A stretch of 64,000 bases of DNA from Colletotrichum lupini (lineage: Eukaryota > Ascomycota > Sordariomycetes > Glomerellales > Glomerellaceae), in the NCBI RefSeq assembly GCF_023278565.1, contig NC_064681.1:2294001-2358000 (forward strand). The letters run 5' to 3'. The position numbers were made by a program, and so were the translations under genes. The notes beneath the pieces are model-generated. The model had not been told where the DNA came from. It worked only from the letters and a program-made list of their open reading frames with translations, and searched no databases. Below are positions 36,458 through 47,988 of the stretch, one piece after another (within the stretch, counting starts at the first letter, position 1; each line of letters starts with the position of its first letter).

Positions 36458-37684
36458 GTCAGACACCAATAGCCATGACAGATGGATGGTAAAAGTTCAT
36501 CATGATTCATGAAGATCTGTAAGAAGGACGGGAAAAGCCTTCCAGATGTGTACGGGATAGTTGCGTCTCCATGTTGCTAGCAATGCTGTGTTTATTAGTA
36601 CAATCCACCCTTACTTCTTTCGGGAAACAAATTCTGCGGTCTACCGCGTGTGAGTCGAATCTGAGTCACCGGTCCACTTGCAGCCGACCCCATGTACCGC
36701 GGTAGTTGTGCATGCCTTCTCAATGTGCTAGAATGGCATCGCGATGAGGAGGTGAATACCAGGAAAATCGCCAGCTGTGGTGCTCCCAATTCCCCTCATA
36801 AACCAGTGGAGATTAGACTCAGGTTTGTGCGCTGCCTTACATAACCCGTCTGGTCTTGGAATCTGGGGTTGGAGCTCTGACGGACAAGGCCATTCCTTGA
36901 TCGGCACTGCTCTTGCCTCGTTGGCTGCTTTCTCGTGCCAGGTAAAACATCGGATATGAACGCAATAGGCGTGTATTGTATCCGTACACTGATCTTCTTG
37001 TCCCCTCTTGCACATCTCGATGTGAAGTGGTCGAAGCTTCCTCAGATGAAGGCAGCCAAGACTCGACGTATTGTTTCTGTGGAAGTGAGGGGAGAAGCTC
37101 TGCTAGCTCTCATAACTGAACTGGTACCTTATTGGTAGTGCTAAACACTGAATTGGCGAGAGCGAGTATCAAGCTGTCCGGCTCAAACTTTCGGAGTCCG
37201 AGATCTACGCATGGCAGGACGTCGCGTGACATGTCTTGACTCCACCTTTGCTTGACACACAAGCGACCCAGCCTTGCCGTTTTTTGCCGGGTTAGGACTG
37301 GGTATACGTTCGCAAAAAAGCACCTTGATTTGGAGTTCTTTGGCTTTCACTAGGGATGCCAAGGTGACTGTTAATACCTACGTGGAATCAAGGTAAGTTG
37401 CCCATAAATTGTATCTGAAGCCGAGAGTCAAAGGCCGGGGAGCGGGCCCGGTCGGAAGAATTGACCTCGTGTGGAGACACCTTGAGGGAGCTATCGTTGA
37501 CCCAATTTTCCCGCACCTGCGCCCGGCACCCGTAAATCTGGCCCCACTAGTAAGGGCGGAAATACGTGACCCCGAGTCGACCAATCATCAATCAGATCAA
37601 TCCTGACGGTCAACTTTTTGGATTCTCGCATCGCAGGAGCTCCACGATCGATTAAGCTCAGCCAAATCAACGACGGACGACAAG
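36458..37684. other. Intergenic
   Basis: DJ-1 3' end and mL23 promoter. I see no gene, tRNA or repeat with support. Confidence 0.5.
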
Positions 37685-38444
37685 ATGGCGGAGGCATTGG
37701 CACAAGCGGTAGCCCGCCAAGGGCCGGCATCCTTCAAGCTGGGAACGAAGGCAGTGTATCTGTAGGTTCAGCTTTCCAATCACAACTACCTTCACCCGAG
37801 ATCACCTTTCACCCCCTGGCGCCACGCACCTCGAAGACATCATTCACAGAAAGCTAACGTCTCTCTCCCCCCTCAGGCCGAACCATGTCGTCACTTTTGT
37901 CCGCAAGGACAAATCCCCAGCCAACATGGCCACCTTCAACGTGCCCCTGACCTTCACAAAGTTCGACATCCGCGACTACCTCTGGAACCTCTACAACGTC
38001 GAGACGACGGCGGTGCGCTCCCAAGTCAAGCAGTCGGCCATCGAGCGGCGGTCGACGGGCTCCGGCTATTTCCGCCCGCAGAGCACCAAGGTAATGACGG
38101 TGCAGCTGACGAAGCCCTTCGTGTGGCCCTCCCCGCCCGCGGACCTCGAGCCCTGGAACAAGAAGCTGTGGGAGGCGCGCGAGAGCGTCTCGCGCGAGCA
38201 GTACCGCGGCGACATCCGCAAGCAGCTCGGCAGGCTGGCGAGACCGAGCAAGGACAAGGAGAGCCCCGAGAGGAAGTTTTTGCGCAAGCAGGCTGGTAGA
38301 ATCTTGCGCGGTGCGGCGCCGGGCAAGTGGGATCAGGGGAACAAGGAGGTTGAGCTGGATAGCAAGTGGGATCCGCCCAAGAAGAGGAAGGCGAAGAGCT
38401 GGCGGTTGATCAAGAGACAATCGAAGAGATCGGTGAGGAAATGA
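37685..38444 (+). CDS. mrp20: Mitochondrial large-subunit ribosomal protein uL23m
   Basis: Exons 37685-37761 and 37877-38444 give 214 residues. uL23m lies at the peptide exit of the mitochondrial ribosome. The motif GTKAVYLPNHVVTFVR near residue 20, then FNVPLTFTKFDIRDYLWNLY, is the classic uL23m start of the fold: two strands, then helix with RDYL. The C-terminal half is Lys/Arg-rich (RKFLRKQAGRILRG), an extension known in mitochondrial uL23. The donor GTAGGT is a little unusual; the acceptor CTCAG is standard, and the join restores CTG-CCG in frame. Its stop is 162 bases from the stop of the METTL4-like gene, so the 3' UTRs probably overlap. Confidence 0.92.
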
Positions 38445-38606
38445 GTATCTTCCCGTTGCGGGAGTTCATGAGATGGGGGGTTGACGGAAAGGGTTGGGAT
38501 ATTCACGTGTACAAAAATCGAAAGAACAATAGTGTAGCATGCGGATCGGCATGTTTTGTACAACACACAACACACAACAAGGACGGCATGCGATATAGAA
38601 AAGGTG

Positions 38607-39815
38607 TCAATTGGTTTTGGTATCTTTGGATTCGGACTCCTCAGTTACGGCATGCCTTATTTCTTCAGATGATGCGACCCAGTGCTGAGACTCTTGAAAG
38701 CGAAGAGCTTCGTTGCCCCATGCCCACCAGCCAGCAGTCAGATTACGCGCAAATACCTCTAGGCCGCGATATCCTCGGAGCAGCAGGTCGTCAAACATGC
38801 AGCGCAGGTTTGGCTTCCGTGAGTGAACGTCAGGGACCGCGGCAATGACCCTCCCGGGCACCTTCTTATTGTCACCCCGTTTTCTCGCGACGATGAGCCT
38901 CTCCCAGGGTTTCCTCCACGCAGACTCCATGTCGAAGATGGCATCGCCTTGCGACGTGATCTTAACCCATTGCCACTCGGCAGCGACCTCAAGGCCCCAG
39001 GATGCGAGGACACCCTTGGGCGAGGTGAGCAAGTCTACCAGCGTCGCCTTATTCGTCACCCAGACGGCAACGAGACCGCCGTCTGCGAGATGGGCGGCGA
39101 CGGGGATCTGGTCCAGCAGCGCGCGTGTCTCCTTGAGACCGTAGACGGTGGCATAGCCGCCAGTCGTCTTCTTCTTTCTCCTCGCGGACTTGTTGGGCCA
39201 GGGAGGGTCCATGATAATGAGGTCAAACTTGGGCGCCGTCGAGAGGAAGGATTCCCTAGTCTCCTGGATCGAGCCGTTCAGGTACGTAGACTCTGGGGGA
39301 ATAAAGTGCGCCGCAGCCGCAGCCGCAACCGGCCGAGAAGCGGCTGCGGTAGTGGCAGCGGCAGCATCGTCGCCGTTGTCCTTGCGTGCGGGATGATCCT
39401 GCGGGCTTACGCTGCTTTCACGACCGGTGGTGCTGACGACGGCGCTGCTGCTCCCGCCGCCCGTCACACGAGGGAGACAAAACGGCGCATCACAGGTCCG
39501 TCTTAGCGTATCGAGGGCGCTCCTCACCGCTGCCTCGATCATGAGGTCTGCGAGCTGGCTCGCCGGCGTCTGGTTATTGGTTTGAGGTTCCCGGGGCTCT
39601 GGGAGGGTAAATGGCGCGGAGACGGGGTCGACCGAGAGGAGCCGTCTCTGTGGTTGTCCTGTTGTCTCGGCACCTTGGCCCGGTAAGAGCTGGCTCTCCT
39701 CTAACGAGGCGGGTATGTCGACGAGACACACGGAGCGGTCTTCATTTTGGAACAGGACGCATCTTGGCGACGAGCACGCCTGAGAGGACTTTGATGGAAG
39801 ACTAGTAGAGGTCAT
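38607..39815 (-). CDS. MT-A70 family N6-adenine methyltransferase, METTL4-like
   Basis: A single exon encodes 402 residues. METTL4-type enzymes transfer methyl from SAM to N6 of adenine; U2 snRNA Am and DNA 6mA have both been proposed as substrates in other organisms. The catalytic motif is D203-PPW-206 within LIIMDPPWPNKSARRKK. It is followed by LVAVWVTNKATLVDLL, GLEVAAEWQWVKITSQGDAI and WERLIVARK, and by the C-terminal MT-A70 block SRKPNLRCMFDDLLLRGYRG. Residues 1-190 are variable with an Ala-rich run near 150-170. DPPW together with this arrangement points to METTL4 rather than METTL3/14-type (Ime4). It is convergent with uL23m. The substrate in this fungus is unknown. Confidence 0.9.
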   Translation of the reverse strand: MTSTSLPSKSSQACSSPRCVLFQNEDRSVCLVDIPASLEESQLLPGQGAETTGQPQRRLLSVDPVSAPFTLPEPREPQTNNQTPASQLADLMIEAAVRSALDTLRRTCDAPFCLPRVTGGGSSSAVVSTTGRESSVSPQDHPARKDNGDDAAAATTAAASRPVAAAAAAHFIPPESTYLNGSIQETRESFLSTAPKFDLIIMDPPWPNKSARRKKKTTGGYATVYGLKETRALLDQIPVAAHLADGGLVAVWVTNKATLVDLLTSPKGVLASWGLEVAAEWQWVKITSQGDAIFDMESAWRKPWERLIVARKRGDNKKVPGRVIAAVPDVHSRKPNLRCMFDDLLLRGYRGLEVFARNLTAGWWAWGNEALRFQESQHWVASSEEIRHAVTEESESKDTKTN

Positions 39816-40743
39816 GACTAGAATCGTATCTTCTTCTCATTCTTCATCTAAGTATAACCAGGACCAGCGTGCCTTGCCCCTGTGGCTTTGACCCGGGGCG
39901 TCTTCCCCGGAGGCTTGATTTGAGGCCCGGCGCAGTCAAAGTGCCCCTCGACCGGACCCTGGTGGGGGCTTGACTGTGGTGGCCGTGGGAAAAAACAGTC
40001 CGGTGCTTGTAGTCCCCAATCCTACCGAGGCCCTCCTGCGTTGGTGTGGTTTCCCCTTGGACAAGCGGTCTGGTGTTAGTTAGTTTCTCTGTGTGTGAGA
40101 AAAGTCTTTGCAGTCAGTCCCCGATTCGACTGCCCACATGGAGTGAAATTGCGGAGGTATCGTGGGTATCAAAGGCCTAACCCCGGACCGGAAGTGAGTA
40201 AAAGCAGAGAAGATCCTGGAAAGACAGCCCGCTGCAGAGGTCGAGAAGTTGAAAATGACCATCCGCCCGCGTCGACGCTCGGCAATCTTCGGCTCGTGGC
40301 CCAGACCCCTGTACTCCGTACTAGAACTCTCAGCGGGCAGCCCCCAATTTACCGCTCGTGCGCCACGCTCCTCCCCCGTAGAGCACCAGTTGTGTGCAAT
40401 GAGAAGGAGCCTTTTTAAAATCTCGCCTTTATGACGTCCCGCCCCGTCGCATTTCGGCTTTACTTGTAGACCCTTCCCTTCCCTTCCCGCACTCTGCCTC
40501 CTTGGAACCTTCTCCACGATCACCACTCCCCCCCACGATCCTTACCCTCCTCGCCTGCCAGCTCGTGCTGTGAGCTCCTTTAGTTTCTCCTTTACCAATC
40601 TTCGAATCCTCGACCCCGGAAACTTCGAAACACACTTCTGGAAAACACGATTCGCGGAATGCTCCTCGAGTAACGCCGGGCCCAGCACTTTCACAAACAG
40701 CCAAAGCGAACGAGCGCGCTCGCCGGATTGCGCTGACTAGGTG
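39816..40743. promoter_or_regulatory. Divergent promoter region of the METTL4-like and leu5-like genes
   Basis: About 930 bases holding both promoters. C/T-rich leader sequence lies at 40440-40560. No supported gene. Confidence 0.5.
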
Positions 40744-41967
40744 ATGCCGTCAGCGCTGCTGGAACATGCCTCTATGTCGGAGGTAGCACCAAATAACCAA
40801 CGAAATGCTGCGCGACCGAAGCCAGACACGAGGGCCCCTCCCGTGTGCCCGACTGACGACGACGAGACGGTAGCCGTCAGGAAGCAGACGCGGACGTTCG
40901 ACTATGTCTGGCGTTCTGGCGTCGCGGGAGGCCTGGCAGGATGTGCTGTAAGTAGCAATAGGAATGAATCGGCGTAGAGAGGATATCCGTCATGCTGACG
41001 CAGATTTGTACCACAGGCAAAGACGGTTGTCGCACCTCTTGACCGAGTCAAGATTCTGTTCCAGGCGAGTAGTCCGCAATTCGCAAAGTACACTGGGTCG
41101 TGGTTCGGTGTCGTGACGGCAATGAAGGACATTCGCTCCCACGAAGGCTTCACGGGGTTGTATAGAGGACACTCGGCCACTCTCCTCCGAATCTTCCCCT
41201 ACGCCGGAATCAAGTTTCTTGCGTACGAGCAGATCCGCTCCATGATTATCAGGAGGCAAGATCAAGAGACGCCCTGGCGCCGGCTTATCAGCGGCTCCCT
41301 GGCGGGCATCACATCCGTCTTTTTCACATATCCCTTGGAGGTCATTCGGGTCCGGTTAGCGTTTGAGACAAAACACGGCGGTTCCTCGTTATCCGCGATT
41401 TGCCGGCGGATCTACAACGAGCGTTTTGTGCGGACGTCCCCCGCCTCGCAAGCGGCCGGCACCTCGGCAACTGAGGCGGCCGCCTCCGCCGTCACCGCCG
41501 TTGCCCCGCGCTCGGGTCTGATCAACTTTTACAGAGGCTTCACCCCGACCATGCTGGGTATGCTCCCTTACGCCGGCATGTCCTTTTTGACGCACGACAC
41601 GGCCGGCGACGTTCTCCGCCACCCCAAGCTCGCGAAATGGACAACGCTTCCGCGGCCGGAGAACTTGCCTGCGGGCAAGCCCACGCCGCTGCGATCATGG
41701 GCCGAACTACTCGCCGGTGGTGTTGCCGGCCTCATCTCCCAGACTGCATCGTACCCGTTGGAGGTCATTCGTCGGCGAATGCAGGTTGGCGGTGCCGTAG
41801 GCGACGGCCACCGACTGCGCATCGGCGAGACGGCCGCCATGATCTTCCGGGAGAGGGGTATGCAGGGGTTCTTCGTGGGCTTGACTATTGGCTACGTCAA
41901 GGTTGTGCCCATGGCAGCGGTCGCCTTTTACACGTACGAGAGATCCAAGATCTGGCTGGGAATTTAG
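40744..41967 (+). CDS. leu5: Mitochondrial carrier, Leu5/SLC25A42-like (probable CoA transporter)
   Basis: Exons 40744-40947 and 41017-41967 give 384 residues. Leu5 and its relatives are needed for coenzyme A accumulation in the mitochondrial matrix, acting in the inner membrane. Three carrier repeats are visible, each with the signature Px[DE]xx[RK]: PLDRVK, PLEVIR and PLEVIR. They carry conserved partners such as GFTGLYRGHSATLLRIFPYAG, INFYRGFTPTMLGMLPYAGM and GLTIGYVKVVPMAAVAFYTYE. An Ala/Ser/Thr-rich insert lies between the two halves of repeat 2 near residue 190. The first 55 residues are hydrophilic and vary in the family. ATG at 40744 is used; the GTG three bases before is not. The 339 bases to the O-methyltransferase 3' end hold nothing I can name. 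Confidence 0.9.
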
Positions 41968-42306
41968 ACTGTCTATCCTCTGTTGTGTGGGTTGCTGTTT
42001 GAATTTGGCGTTGTTGGAACACTGGGACAAACAAGCATTTTTTGGGAGAATTTTCTTTTTCATGAAATACGCGGGTTAGAGGAGCAGTTCTCTTGGGACC
42101 AAACCAAAGGAGTAAGATGGAGTACTAGAATGGCGGCTGTTCTGCACATGCCAATCATCCAATATATTTCTGGATTTTTTGCGCCACATGCCAACACCTC
42201 GACTTCACTGCGCGATGTGCGTGGTGTGAACCTTTGGATCGCTTTGTTTGATGTGACTGGAACAATTGGATGAAAGCATGGTATTCTAACTTCGTGATTT
42301 ATAAGC

Positions 42307-43431
42307 TCATTCCTTCTCCTCGCCAACACATCTTGTAATCTCAACACCATCCTAGCGAGAACTTGTCAGCACCCTCATGGGCCAGAGCAGCCAATCCAAG
42401 AGACCGAGAACTTACAGGCACACCAGTCGGCTCAAAGCTGTTGATGAGCTTACTCTCGTACCGAAGATTGGGGTTCCCGATGCGCGACAAGTCCAGCCTC
42501 TCCTCTCCCTCGCGCTTCTCGTACTGCTTCGCCGTGCGCTCGTCGTGCCACCCGGCCGCCTTCCTCGCGTCGCCGACGTCTCTCGCGGCGGCGCGCTTCT
42601 CGGCCACCGAGCTGCGGACGTACTCCAAGTAAGGCGGGTTTCCCGGCTTGATGACGTTGTCGGCGGCGAGGACGGAGCCGGGGCCGACGAGGCCTAGTTG
42701 TTCGGCGAGTTTGAGGTCCGTGGTGTAGGCGGGTTTGTAGTGGTCCAGGAACACGAGGTCGATTTTGGAAAAGGTGCCGTCGGCGTGCAGGCGCGCGATG
42801 GAGGCGTCGCTGGGGCCGACGACGACTTTGACCGTGTCGGTGAGGCCGGCGAGGTCGACGAGGGAGCCGATGACGGCGGCGAATTCGGGGTTGCGCTCGA
42901 GGGAGAAGTATTGCGCTCCGCCTCCCGGGGAGGCCTTGCGGACGGCGGCGCCGAAGAGGATGCAGGAGTAGCCTACGTAACCTCCTAGTTCGACCTGTTG
43001 GCGGGTGTTAGATTTCATCCAATCTCTCTCTCTCGTCTCTATGTCTCGAAGGGGGAAAACAGTGCGGAATGATCAGATCATCCTTAGCCAGCAAGAGCGT
43101 TCGGATGGTTACAGGTGCGATTGTCAAAGACTGCTGAACTTGCGACGGAAAGCCGCCTCTAGGAACGAAGCTCTTCTCTTACCATCACCTTGGGCTTGAC
43201 TTCAGCGATCAAGTCTGTTACAATCTTGCCCTTGTCCTCGCCCACATTCATGAGGTACTTCTTGGTCCGGCCAAAATCGTCAATCGCCTTCAACACGCCC
43301 TCCGGCGAGCCGCGGATCTCATCGAGGTTGGGTTGGCTGTAGACAAAGTGCAGAAGTTCGATTTCGCGGCCGTCGTCGAAGAACACTTCCTCCTGGACGG
43401 CGTATGCCTTGCTTTCGTCAAAGTGAGGCAT
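42307..43431 (-). CDS. Catechol-O-methyltransferase-type SAM methyltransferase
   Basis: Exons 43431-43183, 42994-42416 and 42351-42307 give 290 residues. It transfers methyl from SAM to a hydroxyl of a vicinal diol or catechol-like group with Mg2+. The SAM loop is VELGGYVGYS from residue 84. Asp167 in FLDHYK, Asp195 and Asn196 in ADNVIKPGNPPY match the COMT metal ligands with the same spacing, and Lys170 matches the catalytic Lys. A basic insert near residues 210-250 is fungal. The last exon (45 bases, DGVEITRCVGEEKE) is joined by GTAAGT to CTAG with a CTGAC branch. It is transcribed away from the sugar-phosphate cyclase 2.4 kb away. Together they could make 4-deoxygadusol, but a housekeeping COMT role is also possible. 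Confidence 0.9.
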
Positions 43432-45868
43432 CTTGACTGAGGTATGCGTGCCAACCGTTGCAAAGTCACAGTCGCTTTCTTGGTGTTTATGGTATCTCAA
43501 TTGGAGACGAAAGATCTATGTAGATAAGATAATCCGAAGACGGCGAGAAGGAAGAGAAAACAGAACAGAACGCATTCCCAGGCAGCTCATCCCAAGGGCC
43601 ACCGGTCTAGTTATGATCACGATGGATGAAACAGAACAGGCCTTCCCACCAACATTAAAACGCCGCCTCCGTCGCGCGCAAGCAAGGAATTCCGAGCAAA
43701 GCAGGCACATTTGACGGGAACCGTAGCTCTCGGCGACCTTGACCACCTTTACCACACCCTCCTACCCCAACTTTCTCGTTTCCCCCCTCACCCCTGTGGA
43801 GCTGCCCCTCCCTCCTCCGATCTTTCCAAATTAAATTGACCAGGCAATAATTGCCGGGCAAAGCATAGCAGCAGCAGCAGCAGGGAGAAAGCTCGGCCAT
43901 CATCCATGACACGCCTTGGGCTATTTGATAGCTGTTTGAAGGCAGGGCGCCACAGGGTACCTATGTAGCTCCGGCCTAAAAAGGAAGAGAGAGAGACACA
44001 TGAATCTGATCATGGCGGGGTATATGGCCGGACCTTGCCATCCCGCGAGATCGTGATTCGCATCTCCCGCAATATGTTGAGGGAGAATGCGGTGGGTACC
44101 TTTTGCTGGAAGTGGAAGAAGTGGTACGCGGTACGTGTAGTAGACAGATACAAAGGTACCTGATCAGTACAAGAGTACGGGAGTACGGGAGTACAAAATC
44201 ATGTGCTTTCGCGACGATTGCGGGTAGTGGCACGCGGAGAGGGGCAGTTGGCTGGGCACGGTAAGTCATGACGCGCATACCACCTCATCAACCGCGTCGA
44301 CGATGTAATTGAGTTTTGCTTTCGAGCTTTCTCAACTCCACAGCAACTGCAGTCTTTTCTCAGCTCATGCCAGCTTTTCTCGGCCGACTGCGGGGTGTTC
44401 CCAAACGTCTTAACTGCCTTTGGTCTTTTTCTCAATCAAGGTGCGTCAAGCCAACGGTAGCACGAAGCCAGGGGGAGGGGGGCGAGGCGAAGGGACGCCG
44501 CTGATCCAACTCTAGCATGCGACTCGATGCTTTCATCCGATCCGAGGCTCCCACGCTTGACAGCATTTGAACAAACCCGATGAACCAGAAATGCAAACTG
44601 CATCCATGTCCGTAACGCAGGCTCTTCTTCCCCCAGCCAACGAGAAGCTGTCGACGTCCCGATGCGGCTCGCCGGAGGGTTGTCTCCCCCTGGTCTGTCC
44701 TCGCCCCCTCTTCCCCACGTGCGAGATCTAGATCTCCCGACTCGTGTCGATCATCTCCTGGGCGTAAAAGGCAAGCAGCACTTTGGGGCCTGGGCTTGTC
44801 TCTGAGGGCAAGCGTAGCTAGCCTGCTGTAGCTACGCTTGGCTCCGCGTTCCTACCGCAAAATTATCGAATGTCGATGACGGAATCGACTTTTCAGACTG
44901 AAACATGGGATTTCTCTAGCTCTCGTTCTGTTTGCCGTTTTTGCTTGACAGGCGGCAAATAGGGAACATCGGAAGTTGCTCCGAGTACAGCACGCCATCT
45001 TCCCGCCCCGCGGACCGCATTGGTTTGTGACACAATAACCAAGCAGAGAGCCTGTGGCATGCGGAACTAACGCCAGAACGGACGCCAGGCCTCGCTTCTA
45101 GACGTCTCCGGGGCCAGAAGCTGTAAGCCCCATTGGCAAATGTCATGAACATCATGACACTCTTTCTGCACATTGCCGTCACGCAGCAACCGTAATACGA
45201 GAGAAACGAAGAGATCTGATATGAGAAAAAACCGCGCACCAAACGAGGACGATCCCGTAAAAGCTTGTCCGTACTAGCAACTCGCTTGTGCCACCAGAGT
45301 TTGACGGCAGCATCGAGTCGAATGTACTTGTCACCGTTTCTCCTCTCTTGTCAACTACCGCGTTGCGCCAGCTGCTTCTACCCAAAGGTAAAGCAGCGTA
45401 GCTCCAAGCTTAGGCGCCCGGGACAAGCCGGGGTCTCACCTTTTGACTCCGACCCTTGCTGGTCGTCTCCGGACGACTTGCTTTCGTCTGCCTTGGGATT
45501 GTGTAACTTGATTCTCTTTTGAGGAGTCGGTCAAGCTGGAGTGGGCCTAGATGAGCGTTGGAGGCGCAAGCGATGATGTCGACAATTCGTCGACAATTCT
45601 CCGGGATTTGACATTCGCCGAAAGAGTAATGACTACTGGAACCAGAAGTATCTCATACGGCTGCGGTCTTGTATCGTAGTTCGAGCTATGGGGAGCTTAA
45701 TTCATTCAAAAGCCTGATGTTGGAAGCACCTCTCTGGCAGATTCCTTTCATCACCTCTCTCATCTCATTCAACAACTCTCAACGTCTTTCATCTTGACAA
45801 TCGCGCTCTCCTCTCTCCCATTGCGCAATACCTAGACCGAATCAATTTCTATTACTTCCCTTGACAAG
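43432..45868. promoter_or_regulatory. Divergent upstream region of the O-methyltransferase and cyclase genes
   Basis: About 2.4 kb with no supported gene. It contains an (AGC)n tract at 43868-43883, a TACGGGAG-type repeat near 44173-44190 and a perfect 12-bp hairpin at 44809-44840. If the two flanking genes act together, shared control would lie here. The last 130 bases are C/T-rich leader of the cyclase. Confidence 0.5.
44809..44840. repeat. Perfect 12-bp inverted repeat with 8-base loop
   Basis: CAAGCGTAGCTA, an 8-base spacer, then its exact reverse complement TAGCTACGCTTG. It does not extend outward. No T-run follows and no gene is near enough for a terminator role. It could be a dimeric factor site or chance. 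Confidence 0.8.
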
Positions 45869-47522
45869 ATGGCATCAGACATGAAGGCGACGGTGGAGCC
45901 CACCAAGAAGGGTTTCTCCGTCTGCGGTTACGAGAAGATCGAGTACGACTTTGAGCTCCTCGATGGCGTTTTCAACAAACAGAACAGTCAGCTGGCCGAC
46001 TGTTACTCGCGCTGGAAGCGATGCTTGGCTGTCATGGACCTCAACATCTTCAACATCTACGGCAAGGAGATGAAGGAGTACTTTGATCACTACAACATTG
46101 AGCTCAAGATTCACAAGACCATGATTGGTGAGAAGGCCAAGTCCATGGAGACGTTGCTGAGCATCGTCGACTCCATGACTGAATTTGGTGTCTACCGCAA
46201 GGTAAGTATCTTGTCTTGATTCGAGCCATCGAAATTATCTAACACCAATTGAAGGAGCCTGTTCTTGTTGTCGGAGGTGGTCTGGTCACAGATGTTGCAG
46301 GGTACGTTTCCCTATAGAAGTTCCCTTGACTTGCTTGGCTTCTGACACAACCCAGCTTCGCATGCGCCGCTTACCGCCGCAACACGCCATTCATCCGCAT
46401 TCCCACGACAGTCATTGGCCTGATCGATGCGTCTGTGTCTATCAAGGTCGCTGTCAACTACGGCAATTACAAGAACCGTCTGGGCGCGTACCACGCACCA
46501 ACCCACACATTCCTCGACTTCACTTTCTTGCGAACTCTTCCCACCGCACAGATCCGCAATGGTTTCGCCGAGCTGATCAAGATCTCTACTTGCGCCCATC
46601 TAGAGACTTTCGACCTGCTTGATCGTTTCTGTGAGGAACTGATCAAGACCGGTTTCGGTCGCACTGATGGAGCTAGCAAGGAGGTCAGGGATGCGGCTGA
46701 CAGGATCAACCGCAATGGTATTCACGAGATGTTGAAGCTAGAGACCCCCAACCTGCACGAGATCATGCTTGATCGTGTTATCGCATACGGCCACACGTAA
46801 GTCAACTTTCCACCCTGCATACGCCACAAGCGTCCTAGAAGCTTACCCCGCGCAGTTGGTCACCCCTCCACGAGCTCTCCCCCGATGTGCCTCTGCGCCA
46901 CGGCCACGCCATCTCTATTGACATGGCCTACTCCGCAACTCTGGCCCACGTTCTCGGAAAGCTCTCCTCGGATGAGCACCGCCGCCTGCTGAACCTCTTC
47001 TCCCGCGCCGGTCTATCCATGGACCACCCTCTCTTCGACGAGGACATGCTCGAGAAGGCTACCTCTGCCATCCTCAAGACCCGTGACGGCAAGCTCCGTG
47101 CCGCCGTTCCCTCACCTCTGGGCAACTGCGAGTTCCTCAACGATATCTCCCACGAGGACATGTGTGCTGCCCTCAAGGTGCACAAGGACTTAATGAAGGA
47201 GTACCCCCGCCAGGGTGCTGGACTTGAGGCCTACGTCGACGCCAGCGACACTGGCTACACGATCAACGGCTCTTCCGTGGAGGATGAGTCCCGCAAGTAC
47301 ACGAACGGTGTCGAGCAGACTGTCACCCGCGACGATACTATCTCGTCCAACGGCTCTTCGACACCCGAGTACGGCTTGTCAAATGGCAAGAACTTGGATC
47401 AGGACAAGGCTACGTATGCCGCTGCCGGCTTCGAGCCTGAGATCCTGAAGAAGCTCAACGCTGAGGAGATGAAGAGCTCCAGCACACATGGCAAGGTCCA
47501 CGTTGATGAGGAGTGTTGCTAG
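45869..47522 (+). CDS. Sugar-phosphate cyclase (DDGS/EEVS type, 3-dehydroquinate synthase superfamily)
   Basis: Exons 45869-46201, 46255-46301, 46356-46796 and 46856-47522 give 495 residues. These NAD- and metal-dependent enzymes cyclise sedoheptulose 7-phosphate, in fungi usually to desmethyl-4-deoxygadusol for mycosporine sunscreens. The fold is that of 3-dehydroquinate synthase: [14 protein letters not shown] (from 118), [41 protein letters not shown], and metal ligands His289 and His291 in LRHGH. It differs from true dehydroquinate synthase, which in fungi is part of the AROM polypeptide. The C-terminal 80 residues ([20 protein letters not shown]) are low in conservation and end in EECC. 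The four exons join with standard GTAAGT/GTACGT donors. DDGS versus EEVS activity cannot be told by eye. It faces away from the O-methyltransferase. Confidence 0.88.
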
Positions 47523-47988
47523 AGCAGGCATACCGAAAAGTTTTCCTTTGTAAAGCGGCGAAACGAGTATCGTTAGGATAATTGCATCAACTTAGGGGTT
47601 ATTAAAAACTCGAGCATAGCTCTTGAGGGAACTTAAGATAGATTCACTTTCAATCACAATGTTGGGCACAAGTGCGCGCGCAAGTCTCCCAAGACGATAT
47701 CGACTCATTATAGTCACTATCATTCTCCACACGAAGCACTTCAGAACATCCTTTTCAACCACCTCGGATATCCACGTGCTTCTTCTATTACGTCAAGATC
47801 ATCTCCCTACCATAGTTCGTCTCCAACCCATCATACCTTAATTCCTCTCCTCCTCCGCCTCCGCCCAAAAAGAAAGATCCAATCCTCTAACCCACAACCA
47901 CGACATCCACCACTTCGTCCCCCTTTTCGACCCGCATCATAGGCCCTCCCATCCTCGCATCTCGTCACCAACCAGAAACACAAAGCCT
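47523..47988. other. Intergenic between the cyclase and tRNA-Lys
   Basis: Cyclase 3' UTR and upstream flank of the tRNA gene, both on the plus strand. No further gene is visible. Confidence 0.5.
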
